A stretch of 64,000 bases of DNA from Cardiocondyla obscurior (taxonomy: Eukaryota; Arthropoda; Insecta; Hymenoptera; Formicidae), in NCBI RefSeq assembly GCF_019399895.1, contig NC_091867.1:1178001-1242000 (forward strand), written 5' to 3'. A program made the translations under genes and the position numbers. Shown here in pieces: positions 48,701 to 61,053 of the stretch. The notes beneath the pieces were generated by a model. It saw only the letters and a program-made list of their open reading frames with translations. It made no database searches and was not told where the DNA came from. Each line of letters opens with the position of its first letter. Position 1 is the first letter of the stretch.

Positions 48701-50262
48701 GATGACGAGATAATCGCGCGGGTCTTGAGAGACGTCGAATGCCAGAGTTCAAGGCAACCACCCCCTGGGTGCGTCATCCCGGCAGCTCGATTCAAGCTCG
48801 AGCAAGTCAACTCGGCTGTTGTCAAAGGTACTCGTCCCCGAAAGTGAAGTTGAAAATTCGACATCCGAGTGGCGCCAAGGTGAAGTAACGTGGTCCTGAC
48901 TTGTGGGAGCCGGTGATATCGTTCCGCGTGCACGCGAGGGTGGGGTGACAGCTCCCCCACTTCACCCCTGTCCCCTACCTAAAAGGGATCCGGGAGCAGG
49001 GAGGATAGTCGTCAAAGTGGCCCAGGATCCCACCCCACTCTGTAGCAGCGACGACGGTGCCCCTACGGGCGCCGTAAGGGGTAGGAGCGCGATCCGAGGG
49101 TAGGGGGGGAGGTACCCATAGGTGGGAACCTGCCGCGAAATAGAGCTCGAGACTCGGTTCCTCTTTCTCTCGTTACTCCAACGTGGAGCGTATCGCGAGA
49201 ATGGGATGAGAAAGAAGGCCGACGGGCAAGGGGTAGGGGAACGTCAAGAAAGAAGGGAGTCGAACCTCGGCGCACCGGCATTCCCCGGGGAAGGGGAACG
49301 CGAAAACGTCAGGGGGCGAAGGTGCCCGTTGGTCTGGGTGGCCAGACGGCGGTGGCGGTAGCGCGCCAGACGAATTGGGGCAATGATGACAATGATAATG
49401 ACATCGGGAGGCAACGGGAGTCCCCACCCTCGAGAGCGCACGAGTCCGGAGCCAGCGACGGAGGGAGAGAGGTTAAGACGCGGAAGCTCGACGGTCACCC
49501 ACCCCTGTCAGCGCCGAGAAGGACCAAGGGCGAGAGTTGCCCCCTGGTTACGTGCGAGTTTCGAGTCTTCGAGGCGGGAGAAGCGGAGGAAGACGTTACG
49601 CGCTTCACTTGCCGTCGGCACGACGCGCGAACGGGTTTTTCGTTGTACGCGAAATGGCGTACGCGACTGATCGGACGGCTCCGTTGTCGCTCGTGTCGAC
49701 GCTCTCGCTTCTCACAAGACGCGCATGTCGTAATGGCGCTCCGATTCTTCTAAGGTTAGCTGAGGCTAAGTTTATCTCTGCGTCTCGGAAGCGTGCGCGC
49801 GCGCGCTTGCTCGTCTCCCCTTTCCCACCCGCCACCCCGCTTTCCACTTGCATTAACCGCGTCAGCGAGCTTTTTCCGTCTCTGTCTCTCGAACGCTTCG
49901 TAAAAGTCCCACGTATGCCACGTATACGTACGAGGCGGCCGTTTTTTCCGCGAGACCCGTGCCAGCGAGTTAGGCGCGTCCGCGCGATATTATCATGGGG
50001 CGCCGCACGCCAAACGGATCGACGACTGTTGCGCAACGACATCCCGCATCCTTTTCGCTTCGCTTCGAGGCTTCCGATGTGCTCTTACGCGTATCGACGA
50101 TATCGGCCCTCGGTTTGTCGACGCGCGCGAATACGTCACGACGAGGGAAACCTTGAGAAAAGCTTCGAACGCGATATGCAACGCGTTCCAAGAGAGTAAG
50201 AGACCTTCGTCGGATGACCAGCGGTCGCGGCGTCGTTTACGAAAAAGCGCGTCGCGTGGGGA

Positions 50263-50274
50263 GCCGCCATGTTG
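50263..50274 (-). promoter_or_regulatory. YY1/Pho-like site
   Basis: GCCGCCATGTTG, which on the minus strand is CAACATGGCGGC and fits the YY1-family consensus (AANATGGCGGC). Two further ATGGCGGC cores lie at 52171 and 52518. Confidence 0.4.
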
Positions 50275-51640
50275 AAAAAAAAAAAAAAAAGAAAAATTCA
50301 CGTAAGAGAACGCGTGAGAATTGCGACGCGCTCTTTTTACATTTCCCTTTCTCCCGGCTCCTCTCCCGCCGCTCTGTGGTCGCATCGCGAAATCCCTTCT
50401 TCTAACAGACGATAGAGAGCCCTGCTCCCCCCTCGCGCGCGTTCTCCCTGATCGCGTCGCCTTCCTTCCTGCGGCGTGGCGTCGGGGCGGCCCCCCCGTC
50501 GCCAAGGACGGAAATAGGAAAGAGATCGGCGTGACACGGCACGCGGCGAGGAAGATGCATCAGCTGACGGAGAGCAGAGGCAAAACGACCGGAGGTACAC
50601 GGGCAGGGCTGTTGTTTACACCCCCACTTCGATGGGTTAGAGGCAGCGAGATGCCACGGAGGGGCCTCCGAGACCTCGACGAACACCCACCACCACGCAA
50701 TTTCCAACCCCACCAGCCTCTCAACCACTGTCCGCACCTCCAACCACCCCACCAAAGCCAGCTCAAGCCAAGCCGTGAGCCACGACGAGGGCCCCGCGAC
50801 GATTTTAGTGTCTTGGGGTGGGTGCCTCTCTGTGGCCACCGTTTCGCGGTTTCTCGTGCACGCTCTCGCCGTCGGGAGTCAAGTGCGACATGGCATCCGC
50901 CGGGCGGTACCGTCGCCCGGAATGTCCGTCGCGTTTGCATCGTCGCGAGTACACCATCCGGCCAAACAGATATATAAAGATAGATATACACACACATGCT
51001 CACACACGCATGCATTTCTACACGTATACATGCACAAAGAGAAAAAAAGAGAGAGAGGAGAGGAGAGGACAAGAGGAGAGTACACATATGGCCAGCGGAT
51101 TTGGTTCGCAAAAATGAATCGGCCACGTAACGAGTCCGCTACGCGCGGCGGCTAAAGACTAGAAGAGATTAGCGAGCGTGATCGCGCGAGGTTACTAGGC
51201 TTGCTTAACGCAGCTCGTGTTTCCCGACGGCTTTGTTCCACTTACTCGTAAGTACAGGCGAGCGGTGCCGCGATGACTCTCCGTGCACACTCGGCCCAAC
51301 GTACCGCTGTTACTGTCGCTGCCTTCGTTCACCGTACCTCCGCTTAGTACGGGAATTGTCCGTCTGGCTGGCTGCTCGCGTGCGTCGTCGTTCCCAATCC
51401 TCAGCGCAACGACTTTCTCATTTCAACGCGAACACGTCGGCCGACGTATCGCCGCGGCTGTCGCTGCGATGCACACGTCATACATATATGCGTAAAGACG
51501 TCGAGACGGACGCGCGCGCGTCTCTAACGGAAGCTCGAGGAGAGCTCGAGAGTGACTCCGCGATAAATTCGCGCTCGCACACTTTGCTCGTTCTCCGCCT
51601 GTCTCTCTCACGCTCGTCGCTCGCTCGCTCGCTTGCGTGC

Positions 51641-51667
51641 ACTCTCTCTTTCTCTCTCTCTCTCTCT
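51641..51667 (+). repeat. (CT)n microsatellite
   Basis: About 27 bases of near-perfect CT repeat in the GC-rich region. Confidence 0.75.
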
Positions 51668-52170
51668 AGCGCTGGACGGCTCTCGCTGAACGGAGACGCG
51701 CATACGCTTCGTTTCCGGGTTTACGACAACCAACCGCGATCGAATATGGCTCGGTCTGCCTCGGTCGGTAGGTAGGTAGGTATAGACGAGCGCCGGATCT
51801 CGCCGGGCAACGGGAACGAATTGAAGCTAACGGTACATGACGCCGCCTGATGCCGCCGCGACGACGATGTTGGCGAACTCGCGTGAAGAAGAGAGAGAGA
51901 ATGAACCCCGGACGCTGCTCGGGCCGAAATGCCCGTCGGCGGGAGATCGGCGGGAACGGCCTCCCGCTCCCGGCACAGCGTAACGCTTGGGGTCGGCGAC
52001 GCGGCTATGACGCACTCGTCACCGACGATCGCACCGCGCTTCGATTGTCCACGATCGGCCTGCAATCCCCTCGAGAGCCCTCGCGACTTGGCCCGAGAGG
52101 CACTAGACACGCGGGAAACAGGCTGCCCGCGCCGCTATAGAATTGTGATCCAGCGGTGAAAATCTTAACT

Positions 52171-52178
52171 ATGGCGGC
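52171..52178 (+). promoter_or_regulatory. YY1/Pho-like core ATGGCGGC
   Basis: ATGGCGGC core in the sequence aactATGGCGGCggtt, second of three in the region. Confidence 0.3.
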
Positions 52179-52517
52179 GGTTACATGCAGAGTACGCACG
52201 CGAGTTGCGAAGTGGAGGTGTAAGGTGTGCGATGGGGCGATTAGAACGTGGGCGCTTGCGCGTACTTGCCGTACGAGTAGTGCTCCCGCTTAGGTTGATG
52301 TATCTTCTCTATCAATGCGCGGTCGACGTGCCGCCGCCAAATTTTCGCGCCGGATTGTCTCGCACCATCTAAGCACAGTTGTCCACAACACCGTCCACCG
52401 AGTCCTGCCTTTCGACACTCTTATGACATGCTCAAGCGAGCACGGAACGGCCCGACGCAAACGCACCTAGCGGCCTAGCGGGCACTGGAGGTTAAGTGGA
52501 AGATCGGGCCCGTCCGT

Positions 52518-52528
52518 GCCGCCATCTG
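52518..52528 (-). promoter_or_regulatory. YY1/Pho-like site
   Basis: GCCGCCATCTG, on the minus strand CAGATGGCGGC, a full match to the YY1-family core. It lies near the distal edge of the GC-rich block, just before the AT-rich 3' flank of the FAM104-like gene. Confidence 0.4.
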
Positions 52529-53215
52529 TCCCGATCCTTGGACGCGCGTACTTTTATAAAAGCCGACTGCTCGTTCTTACAATATTTATGATAATAATTA
52601 TTACACAATATATATTCATATATTACATTATATTCTGTTGTTATATTTTTGATTATATATAATAATTTTATGTAATATTCAAACTGAACGAAATAAATTA
52701 TACATTTGATATAATAAATTTACAACTTTCGTAATACTTTTGCAATACCACTCTCTCCAATTCCACGTTTACATACATAGTAAATTAAAATATCGAAAAA
52801 TTTGCTCCATTCGACGTTACATGCTGCAATGAGAAAAATAGGTTACATCCGATACATGTACAAGAAACTAAAAACGTATACAGAAAAATTAAAGCGTTAC
52901 ACAATCCTGTCTGTTAATGACCAAATACATTCGCTTACATCGAATTTTTACATACTAATAAAAGAGTTTATTTAAGATATCAACACTTTAGTACAATGAT
53001 TCTTATGTTTAGCGACGCCTTTTACAAAAGTTTCATACATTGATTTTATTGCTGCAAAGTGGTGCATTTGTCATTAGTCGAACGATGGAGGGAAGTTGAT
53101 GTATACGCGAAAATTGTACATTATTTAGAAAATTATACGGCGAGACTAGCGGTTAAGCTAAGTCTGGAAATGACGAGAGTCAATTTTGCGAATAAAACGG
53201 AACAGAGCATATTAA

Positions 53216-53732
53216 TCAATAAAAATCTGGTCTCCTCTGTATGCGCTCCATGTATAAAGAAAAGAGCAACTTATTGCTCTCGTAATAAAAAGGATTTTCT
53301 GTCGCATCTAAATCTGGTCTGTAATCATTACTAAAGTTGCTTTGGCTGGAACTGCAGCTGCCTCTGGGTGATGAATTTTGAGACACCTCTGAACAGCTCG
53401 GCGAGGACAGAAACATACCATTTTCCCAATCCGTCTCCATACTTTCCACGGTGCTCCCAGCCGCGTTCTCACATAGACCCGACAAACTATTGATATGAAG
53501 GTTATTGATCCGTTTGCTCAATGGCATAAATTCGCTGGATTCTTCCTCGACATTGCGACGCCTCTTCCTAAATAATTCAAGTAGAAAATAACGATAATAA
53601 TGCGTTTAAGTACGAAATTACATCGCGTACGTCTGACTTGCACTTTTGCACGCGCGATACATATCAAATAGTAATAATTATAATAATCCTCGTAAAAATA
53701 TCAAAAAAAATAAACCTGTTTATGCGGGTCAT
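53216..53732 (-). CDS. FAM104/VCF1-like small nuclear protein
   Basis: Two exons, 53716-53732 and 53216-53567, give 122 residues from MTRINRKRRRNVEEE. The N-terminal basic/acidic pattern RKRRRN-x2-EE-x4-F-x-P-x2-KR resembles the human FAM104A (VCF1) KRRRN-x2-EE-x3-F-x-P-x2-KR. A serine-rich middle (SSPRGSCSSSQSNFSND) and a C-terminal aromatic helix (PFYYESNKLLFSLYMERIQR) correspond in order to that family's serine-rich linker and VCP-binding helix. The vertebrate proteins are nuclear cofactors of the p97/VCP ATPase. The frame is open upstream of the ATG to an acceptor at about 53867 but has no earlier methionine, so a longer product from another start cannot be excluded. The homology is recognised by eye. 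Confidence 0.6.
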
Positions 53733-53944
53733 GGCTGTCTCGAACTGATTCGACTTCCACGATGATTTCAGCAAAGATATTCTCTCAGCTGATCCATGTT
53801 GTAGTCTTGGTCGACATTGCGTGGTGCTTCTTCCGATTAATTCTCTACGTTTTTGCTACAGAGTCTACAAAAATTAAGCTGCAGCTTATTATCAAAATCG
53901 AGAACCTTTTATTTTCAGGTCTGAAATGAGAAAACTAACCTTCT

Positions 53945-53977
53945 TTAATCGTAAAAATCGTCTTCAATTGTTAACAT
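53945..53977 (-). other. Upstream ORF in the leader of the FAM104-like gene
   Basis: A 10-codon ORF (MLTIEDDFYD then stop) lies just before a donor-like aagaag|gttagt (53939). If this exon is the 5' leader, the uORF would lower translation of the main frame. Confidence 0.3.
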
Positions 53978-56900
53978 TGTACAGACAGTTGACTGTACAC
54001 AACAAATAGAGGGCGGCAGCTTTGACATCTTTGTGCCAACGAAGCTTGGTCGAAGTGGGTTTTAGGCCATCTCCACATCGGCGCGATTTACGTGTGGAGC
54101 GCGCAGTGTTGAATGAAGTTCTCTTTTTCCAAAAAAAAAAAAAATTCTGTTGCTACAACAGCGTGGTACGTTTTAAATCGTAAGAAACTAACAAGCCGCC
54201 GATGATTCTCTTCAAAATTAGATGTCATTGATCAATTTTCTTACCCCTTAAGGCTTGACGCACCTATTGTAGACTCGACCTAAATCGCGCCGATCTGTGG
54301 GGTGTGTGGAAAAACCTTCAAGCTCTCCCACACTGAACGCGTCGAGCGACGGTCCAACGAGAGAGCTCCGTCTTTTTTAAAACCTTACGTTGATCGCGAC
54401 GAGAAAGTTTACGGAGGAACTTCTGGTTAAATTTCACCGCGCGACTCGTCGCCTGGATCGTTCGATACGCGCTATAAACCGTTGAACTCGTTGCCGCGTT
54501 CAGAAACGTCACTCGAGCGACGTTTCCGAGCGCGGTTTATGTCCGAGCCTCCGGAGTCCTCGGACTGAACGTAGTGCGGTGTGCCAGTGGTGGGAACCGT
54601 GAATATCGTACGAAGTAGTATGAACGAGCGAACGTACACGACACAATCAGTTCATACCGTACACTCGGTACGAAAGGTGTAGCTAGTGTGCAGTCGCGCG
54701 CGACGCAAGTGACAGGTATTGCACATATGTGTGCGCGAGCACGCGCGAGTGACTTGATCGTCTTTTTTTTTTTCCTTTTTTTTTCCTTCTACAATCGAAA
54801 AAGATACAACGTGAGAGCGGTCTGGGCGGATTGAAATAATGTGGGATTGATAAATCGACTGTCAATCGGTGTGCGCCTCGGTGGATTCTAGTGATTCTCA
54901 TCTTGTCTCCGCTTATTTTTCTTTTATTCGTGTTTATGCTTCTTTCTTCAATTCCTTCTTTTTTTTTTTTAATTTTTTTTTATCGCGATCTAGTTATCAT
55001 TTGGTTACACACTGCAGGCGGCACCCTCGTCCTCTCACGTCAACATTCCTACGCATTTTGAAAATATCTTCGAAAGTATTTCGTGAGTATTTTGTCATTA
55101 ATCTAAACACTTGTCCGTAGCTTTTACAGTTCTATCTGATGTAGGCATTTTATCAATATAGGTCTTTTAAATAAAAGAACTAAGTATGTGAAATTATAAG
55201 CTTTCTAATGATTTTATAAAATATGTACGTTACGTTTTCCTGCTCGACAGGTTATCTTGTCATTAAAAGTTGGGGAAGATAGCCGATATTTTGCATTGCG
55301 ACATTTTGTTAATGCAAATTAATTATTATTTTATTTTATTTTATTTTTTTTTTTTAGTTAAAAGTAACGTAATATACTGTTTACGGGGCAGCTGTGGTTT
55401 TTTTTTTAATTATTTAAATATCAACGAAAATAGATATTCATGTATGATATCAATGTAAACATAATTTATCGTTTTAAGTAAGAAACAAAAAGAAGCTGTT
55501 CTTTGTTCTCACAGTAACTTATTCTTTAAAAGGCCAACTGGCACGAAAAAAAAAAAAAAGATAACGGATGTTTATGCGTAAGGTAGCATTCTTAGTGCAG
55601 ACCGTGACTGATAAGCATTTTTTGTAATCAGAGTTACTTGATGTCTCAATGTCTTGCTTTAAGCTGATCGCATATTATCTATTTGTTCTTTGCTCATTGC
55701 TAGTACAACAAAAAAAATCCAACAGAAAATGAAATAGACATAAAATCTAAAGTATTTATTATTTAAATATCTTTTTACTTAACGATAGCATGTATGTATA
55801 ACTTTGAGTATGTAATTTCTCGCTTCTCTCTCTTTCTCTAAAGTCCAAATGCAACAAGACTGCAGTGAGTACCCAGAAGCTTTAAAGTAAATTAATCTTT
55901 TTATCTACCAAATAAAATTCCAAGTTCCAAAGTGCCTAAAGGTTTCTATAAGTTTCAGATAATTTGTGAAAGTCAATAAAAAAAAAAAAAAAATTCTCAC
56001 GCCACGTGTGTCGTAAGTTTAATGTAACTGATAATGATAAGAGTGATAATTGAATAGTTCCAAAACATTGTCTTACATCAGACTAGCGTTGACTGTATCT
56101 ACAGTTACACACTGAATTATTTTGAAAAGAAAATATGTGTACGTGTGAATACGGATTCGACACTGATATATCACTAACGGAAGTCAGCTGCAGTCACATA
56201 ACAATTTGTTTGTACGTACGCACCCATGAATTGTTTCCATTCGGAAGAGCAGAAACGGAGGATTAGAAAACAATGATATCACCTCGCAAAACTCGCTCGC
56301 TTGTAGAGAAGCGAATCGTAGAAAATAACAAATGATATAGAGGTCTTTCTTTTCAAAAATTAAAAGGAAACATTTATTTAGACGACTTTAAATGATTCGG
56401 CTAAATTAAACTTATTAAGTAGATTAATTTAATTGTCGTATCCTAATAATGCAACGTGTTTATTAGTATTTAATCGATTTAATTGGATTATAAGTATCGC
56501 GCGAGATACTCGCCTGATAATTTCTAGGCATTATACGAAGCAATTCTGAAGGTCTCGTTTAAGTTAATAATTGACGATGGCACTTGGTGACGTCACGTTG
56601 AGAGAGAGCGAGGAATTTAAGTAGGTTACTCGCGGACACGAGAGACGATTGGCTATTGGCCATGGAATATGATGATGAACCTCGAATCGAGCTTTGCTCG
56701 ATACGTGAAAAATAGTTTTAAATTCACTCCTTTATTTTAACAATTTTTTAATTATTTATTCTTAATGCATTCGCGAGCAACAATGCAAGCTTTGATGGAC
56801 CCTTGTAGCTACGTTTGTTGCAGAAGATTCTTTTGTAAAATTTGGAAACCTACTGCGGTACAGTAACAGAAATGACACTACGATACGTTTAAAAGCAAAG

Positions 56901-59900
56901 CCTCTCGAACGGAGAACTAGTCGACCACGTAATTATTTTAATTAATACAGAAAAAATATTGTTTTTCCTAATTGCGATAACTTCATTGTTATGACATGTT
57001 ATTTATTACGCTGTTTAACATCAATTTTGCAACACGAGTGAGCACATCACACTCTGAATTACTTAAAATTGATAGCGTGAACGTGATAAAGATATGATTT
57101 CAAAGCACACGTGTACATGTGTTTATATACATATTTATGTTTGCTGATACAAATATGTTTATACATAATTATCTAAAATAATTTGCGTTTAAAGAACGTT
57201 TCAGCTGCACTGCTTATTTCCTTGTATATGTTACATGGGAAAGCAGCTTATTTTTATTTTATTTTTTTTCAAACTTTTATATCTCGACGAAGAAAAATGA
57301 TATCGAAAACAAATAGATTTTAAAGCTATCAGTTAACACTATTGCGTGGTATCAACAAAATACCGAAAATAAATTTGTTGCCGATGTTACAGCATCGTGA
57401 ATGAGTAGGCCGATTTCTTCACTCGTAGATAAGTTTATTTTCCAGATAAATTATATGTCAATCTTCGTTTATATTTTAAGTTGGCTAAAGAAGTATATTT
57501 TATCTGAATGATAGTTATCAAAAAGGTATGAAGAAATCGGGCATAAGTCTCAGTCCCAGATGTGCACGGTGTACAACGGACATCAATGAGATTATGTAAA
57601 TCTATCCTGATTCTATCTAATTAAACGATCTATTGGTAGTATACGTTTTACACTGTTCGCATGTAGGACGTTACCTCTTTAAATTTATCAAAGCTATAAT
57701 TTTTTAATCTTCTTGGCCTCATTTTTTTTTTTTTTTTTTTTTTTTTTAATTGTAGTATGATAGTCTAATTTAGACAACGATTTTCTTGTCGTTCAGCAGA
57801 ACACGTTGGAAATGACTATTCGCACTTGAGTTAGAAAAGAAAATGAAACATTAGATAACGTAATCATGTCATTAAAGCCTGTGCAAACATTGAAAGAATG
57901 ATAATTAAATCGATCAAGTTTAAGGCTATAAAAATCTTCATTTTCTTGTGAATTGTTTTTGCGAACGGTTTTGCACGACTTACAAGAGGTATGAAAGAAA
58001 AGTGAAAGGTGGTCGGATGACGCTGTTTCGATAGGTACTTACTTTTACCGATGTCACTTTTATTATTCAAAATATGTAATTTTTTTAATTACTTATATAT
58101 ATCAAATAATTCGTTAACTTTATTCTTTATTTGTTACTTTAGCGCACTAAAACTAAAGTAATTTTGCAGACAAAATTCATTCAAAGTAAATAGAGATAAA
58201 ATTATAATTATAAAACTAAAGGAGAAAAAGCGACCGTGTGCAACAATAATAAGTGCTTCTTGGACTTCTTATAAAGAGAACTAGAACTCTTATAAAGACA
58301 GAAATTATGAGACGACCTTAACCATGAATGACGAAAGTGGATCTCTAATAACGTCATAGCAGCACAATGATTCGGAAAGTGAAAAAGTGGACGACTATTC
58401 CGAGGATGAAGTCAATACGCCACTTCCTGAATCGGCCGAAGAAACTAGAACTTTGTAAATGGAAAATTAAAAAAAAGCAATCAACCAGCTGATCACGAAA
58501 GTGGATTATTTGTGCCAGTACCTGGAATATCTTCATATTCCAGATGCAAATATATGATTTCTGGCGTCCGTAACTTTGTTAAAAAGTAAACGCACAATGT
58601 GCGATTTTATACGTATAATCTAATAATAATAATATATTTTTCTCTCTTTTTTTTTTTTTATAAATATATAATTATTTGGAAAATCCAGAGAAAGGAGGTC
58701 AAAAAATTTTCAACTGCTTTCTATGTAGGTCGCAATCGAAGCAATATATTCCTCATCAATATATAATAAGAATGATAGGAACATATGCGGTTTAGAGAAG
58801 AAATAATCCTCACTGACTACACGTATTTTCCTTATTATAGCGATCGTACAAAAAAAAAAAAAAGAGGGATTTTTAACGAGAAATTTCTTTTACGATCCAG
58901 TTTTGTCGTCGCGTATGCAAGCGTACTGGAATCTCGTTTAATTTACATTCAAAGTTCAAGTCGATGTGCAATAATCTGGCTTCTTCGTCGCTGCTTGTGA
59001 AATCCGAATAAGGACAGAAATTACACGTGTCGAATGAGAAACATACATTAATTTAATCATTTTAATGCAACACGATATTACACACATCTGAATAAACATT
59101 CTGTAATACTATACGTGAGGACGACACGTGCATACAGTAATTCGGACAGCACAAGCGACTATTTACTGACTATAATAATAACTAACTTTGATGCTATTTG
59201 GGAAACTTATTGAGTGCATACAACAAACGGATATAATATTTCTGTATTCTATGCCTTTTGTTATATGTATATTTAAATAGAGCCAGTATAAAATTATGTT
59301 ATCCTACGTAATTTTTGCGATACATTTTTATTAGTCTAGTTTTAGATTACCTTTATGTACTTTACGTAAGTTTGTGCGCGATGGGACCAAGTGAGTCTTC
59401 TTTCGTTAGGTCCCCATGGTGGGTCAAATAACGGTCAACCGCGTATTCCACTTGGCCAGCCTATGCTCGCACATCTCGATTAACTGCTCGTCGACTTGTA
59501 ATTTCAGCATCAACAAAAATTTGAGAACAGTTCTCGCGAGATATATTACTCTGCCGAAAGGAAGATCTTTAAAGGAAAACAATTTGTAATTTAATGTTGC
59601 CATTGTGAGAGCTAAAGCTTCTGTATTGCGATACATCTTTTTAATATTAATATTGACAATATTAATTTAATTTAGAAAAGAATAAATTGATCAACTTAAG
59701 GACGTGATTATCGCAAAACTTTTCTTTTTCTTTTTTTTTTTTTTATTTGAAAATTAAGATCTATTCAAGAATATTAAACTATTTTTATTATTGAATTTAA
59801 GCAAGGGATTAGATTCAACACACAATAAAGAAAGTGTAGGAATAAAAATTCATATCAAGTATTAGAAACAGCAATTTGCAACTATTTAGAAGTAGAAATA

Positions 59901-60434
59901 TGAATAAATAATATAATTCTGTTTCCTATAGTGTCTAATTTTTTTTTTTCTGTTATGTATAAGGCCTTGCACTTGATAGCTTTTTGTATTTTTACTTTGA
60001 TTGCTGAATTTTTACATTGACAGAAATGCTAAGCAATAAAGAAAAGAAAAAAAAAAAAAAAGATGGAATAGAAAATGGGAATATTCAGAAGCGCAGCAGA
60101 TGTCGTTCGCCATTCACGGTTACGTATGCAACTTTCGCCGAAACTGTTCTCACTGACTCGCAGTAACTAATCCAACGGATTGAGATATGAGAATACCAGG
60201 TTCTGTAAAGCACAATTCAAATATAACGTAGCGAATTATACAATTTGCTTTAAATAAAGAAAAGGCAAATTTTATGTTAAATTTTTGTGTCAGTATGGAG
60301 AACGTAATTAATAATATTTTACTCTTTTAAAGCAGTGCATTTCATTGTATTGTCACCGTAAAACATTGAATAAATTATTGGTAGCCACAGTTCAACGTAA
60401 CAATCTCAGAATTTGTTTCTTACGTTTGTTTCAG
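53978..60434. other. 6.5-kb region without supported genes
   Basis: The first kilobase (54.0-55.1 kb) is CpG-rich and probably carries the FAM104-like promoter and a divergent + strand start, with a donor-like gacag|gtattg at about 54716. The remainder is AT-rich and may be a long 5' intron of the sphingomyelinase gene. It contains a decayed frame at 58324-58557 and an unexplained 70-codon minus frame at 59424-59636. Confidence 0.45.
58324..58557 (+). pseudogene. Decayed reading frame of unknown origin
   Basis: A 78-codon frame from ATG to TGA is broken by three in-frame stops (58357, 58456 and 58468). Between them it is strongly protein-like: an acidic segment (SESEKVDDYSEDEVNTPLP) followed by a helical one (INQLITKVDYLCQYLEYL). 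I do not recognise the source, and it could be chance. Confidence 0.25.
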
Positions 60435-60514
60435 CAGAACTTGTCACTGGAGCAGCCGGACAAAGCATCCTACGATCAAATGAAAGCAAATGCGCTCAAG
60501 ATAAATAAATTTAC
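60435..60514 (+). other. Probable 5' non-coding exon of the acid sphingomyelinase gene
   Basis: Bounded by a strong acceptor (gtttgtttcag) and a strong donor (ac|gtaagt). It is open in one frame, but joining it to the next exon (acceptor ttgcag at 61023) meets a stop at once, before the ATG at 61054, so it is most likely leader. Confidence 0.4.
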
Positions 60515-61053
60515 GTAAGTCAAGAACTCGTTCATTTTTTTTCTTTTCTTTTTTTTTTTTATGTGATCGTCTCAGATCATCTTCTGAAGAAACTTCCGTT
60601 ATCGACGTAGAACCCGCTAACATTGTAAATAAATTCTTGCGGGAGAATCAAACGAGTTCCGTTAACTTTAATATAACGCGACGTGTTTCGTTAATTCAAA
60701 CGGGAATGATTATTATTTTCCTCACATTCGAAAGACGCCGCTGTGCCATCACTGACCCACTTACGAGTAACTGTAATAGGTGTGACAAAGTCCTGAAATA
60801 TGCCGAAAATTTCGTACGGTTATAACAGTATCGAAAGCGTTGGAATTCTTAGCGAGCGAATTATTGACGTAATCGATGTTAGTGTATTAGATACGTTCTG
60901 AAATAATTATATCAGAAGTATCTTTATATTATTTAGAATCTAAATTTTAGATACATAATTAACATAGCTATAATTTATTTTAACATATGCTCATTAGGCG
61001 TTTTCATTTTTTTAATGATTGCAGGTAACGAATACCAAAGAATACAAAATAGC

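Larger units (their letters stand above)
48701..52560. promoter_or_regulatory. 3.9-kb GC-rich, CpG-dense region upstream of zinc-finger gene 3
   Basis: Base composition changes sharply from flanking AT-rich DNA to GC/CpG-rich DNA with many cgcg runs, G-tracts (49103-49111) and CA/GA/CT microsatellites. It probably holds leader exons and promoters of gene 3 (minus). Three YY1/Pho-like ATGGCGGC cores occur. Long open frames appear in all six frames at once, as expected where TA-rich stop codons are rare, so I call none of them genes. Confidence 0.5.

Noticed and set aside
49245..49275. tRNA-like B-box (minus-strand GGTTCGACTCCC)
   Set aside because: No A-box, anticodon arm or acceptor stem can be built around it.
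48903..52199. Many long open frames on both strands (up to 220 codons), for example 49537-50199, 50321-50977 and 51233-51775
   Set aside because: They overlap each other in all frames, consist of arginine/serine/proline-rich low-information sequence, and are explained by few TA-containing stops in GC-rich DNA.
54318..54512. 64-codon basic minus-strand frame (SRRDQRKVLKKTEL...)
   Set aside because: It starts with GTG, lies in a CpG-rich promoter-like segment and shows no splice or family support.
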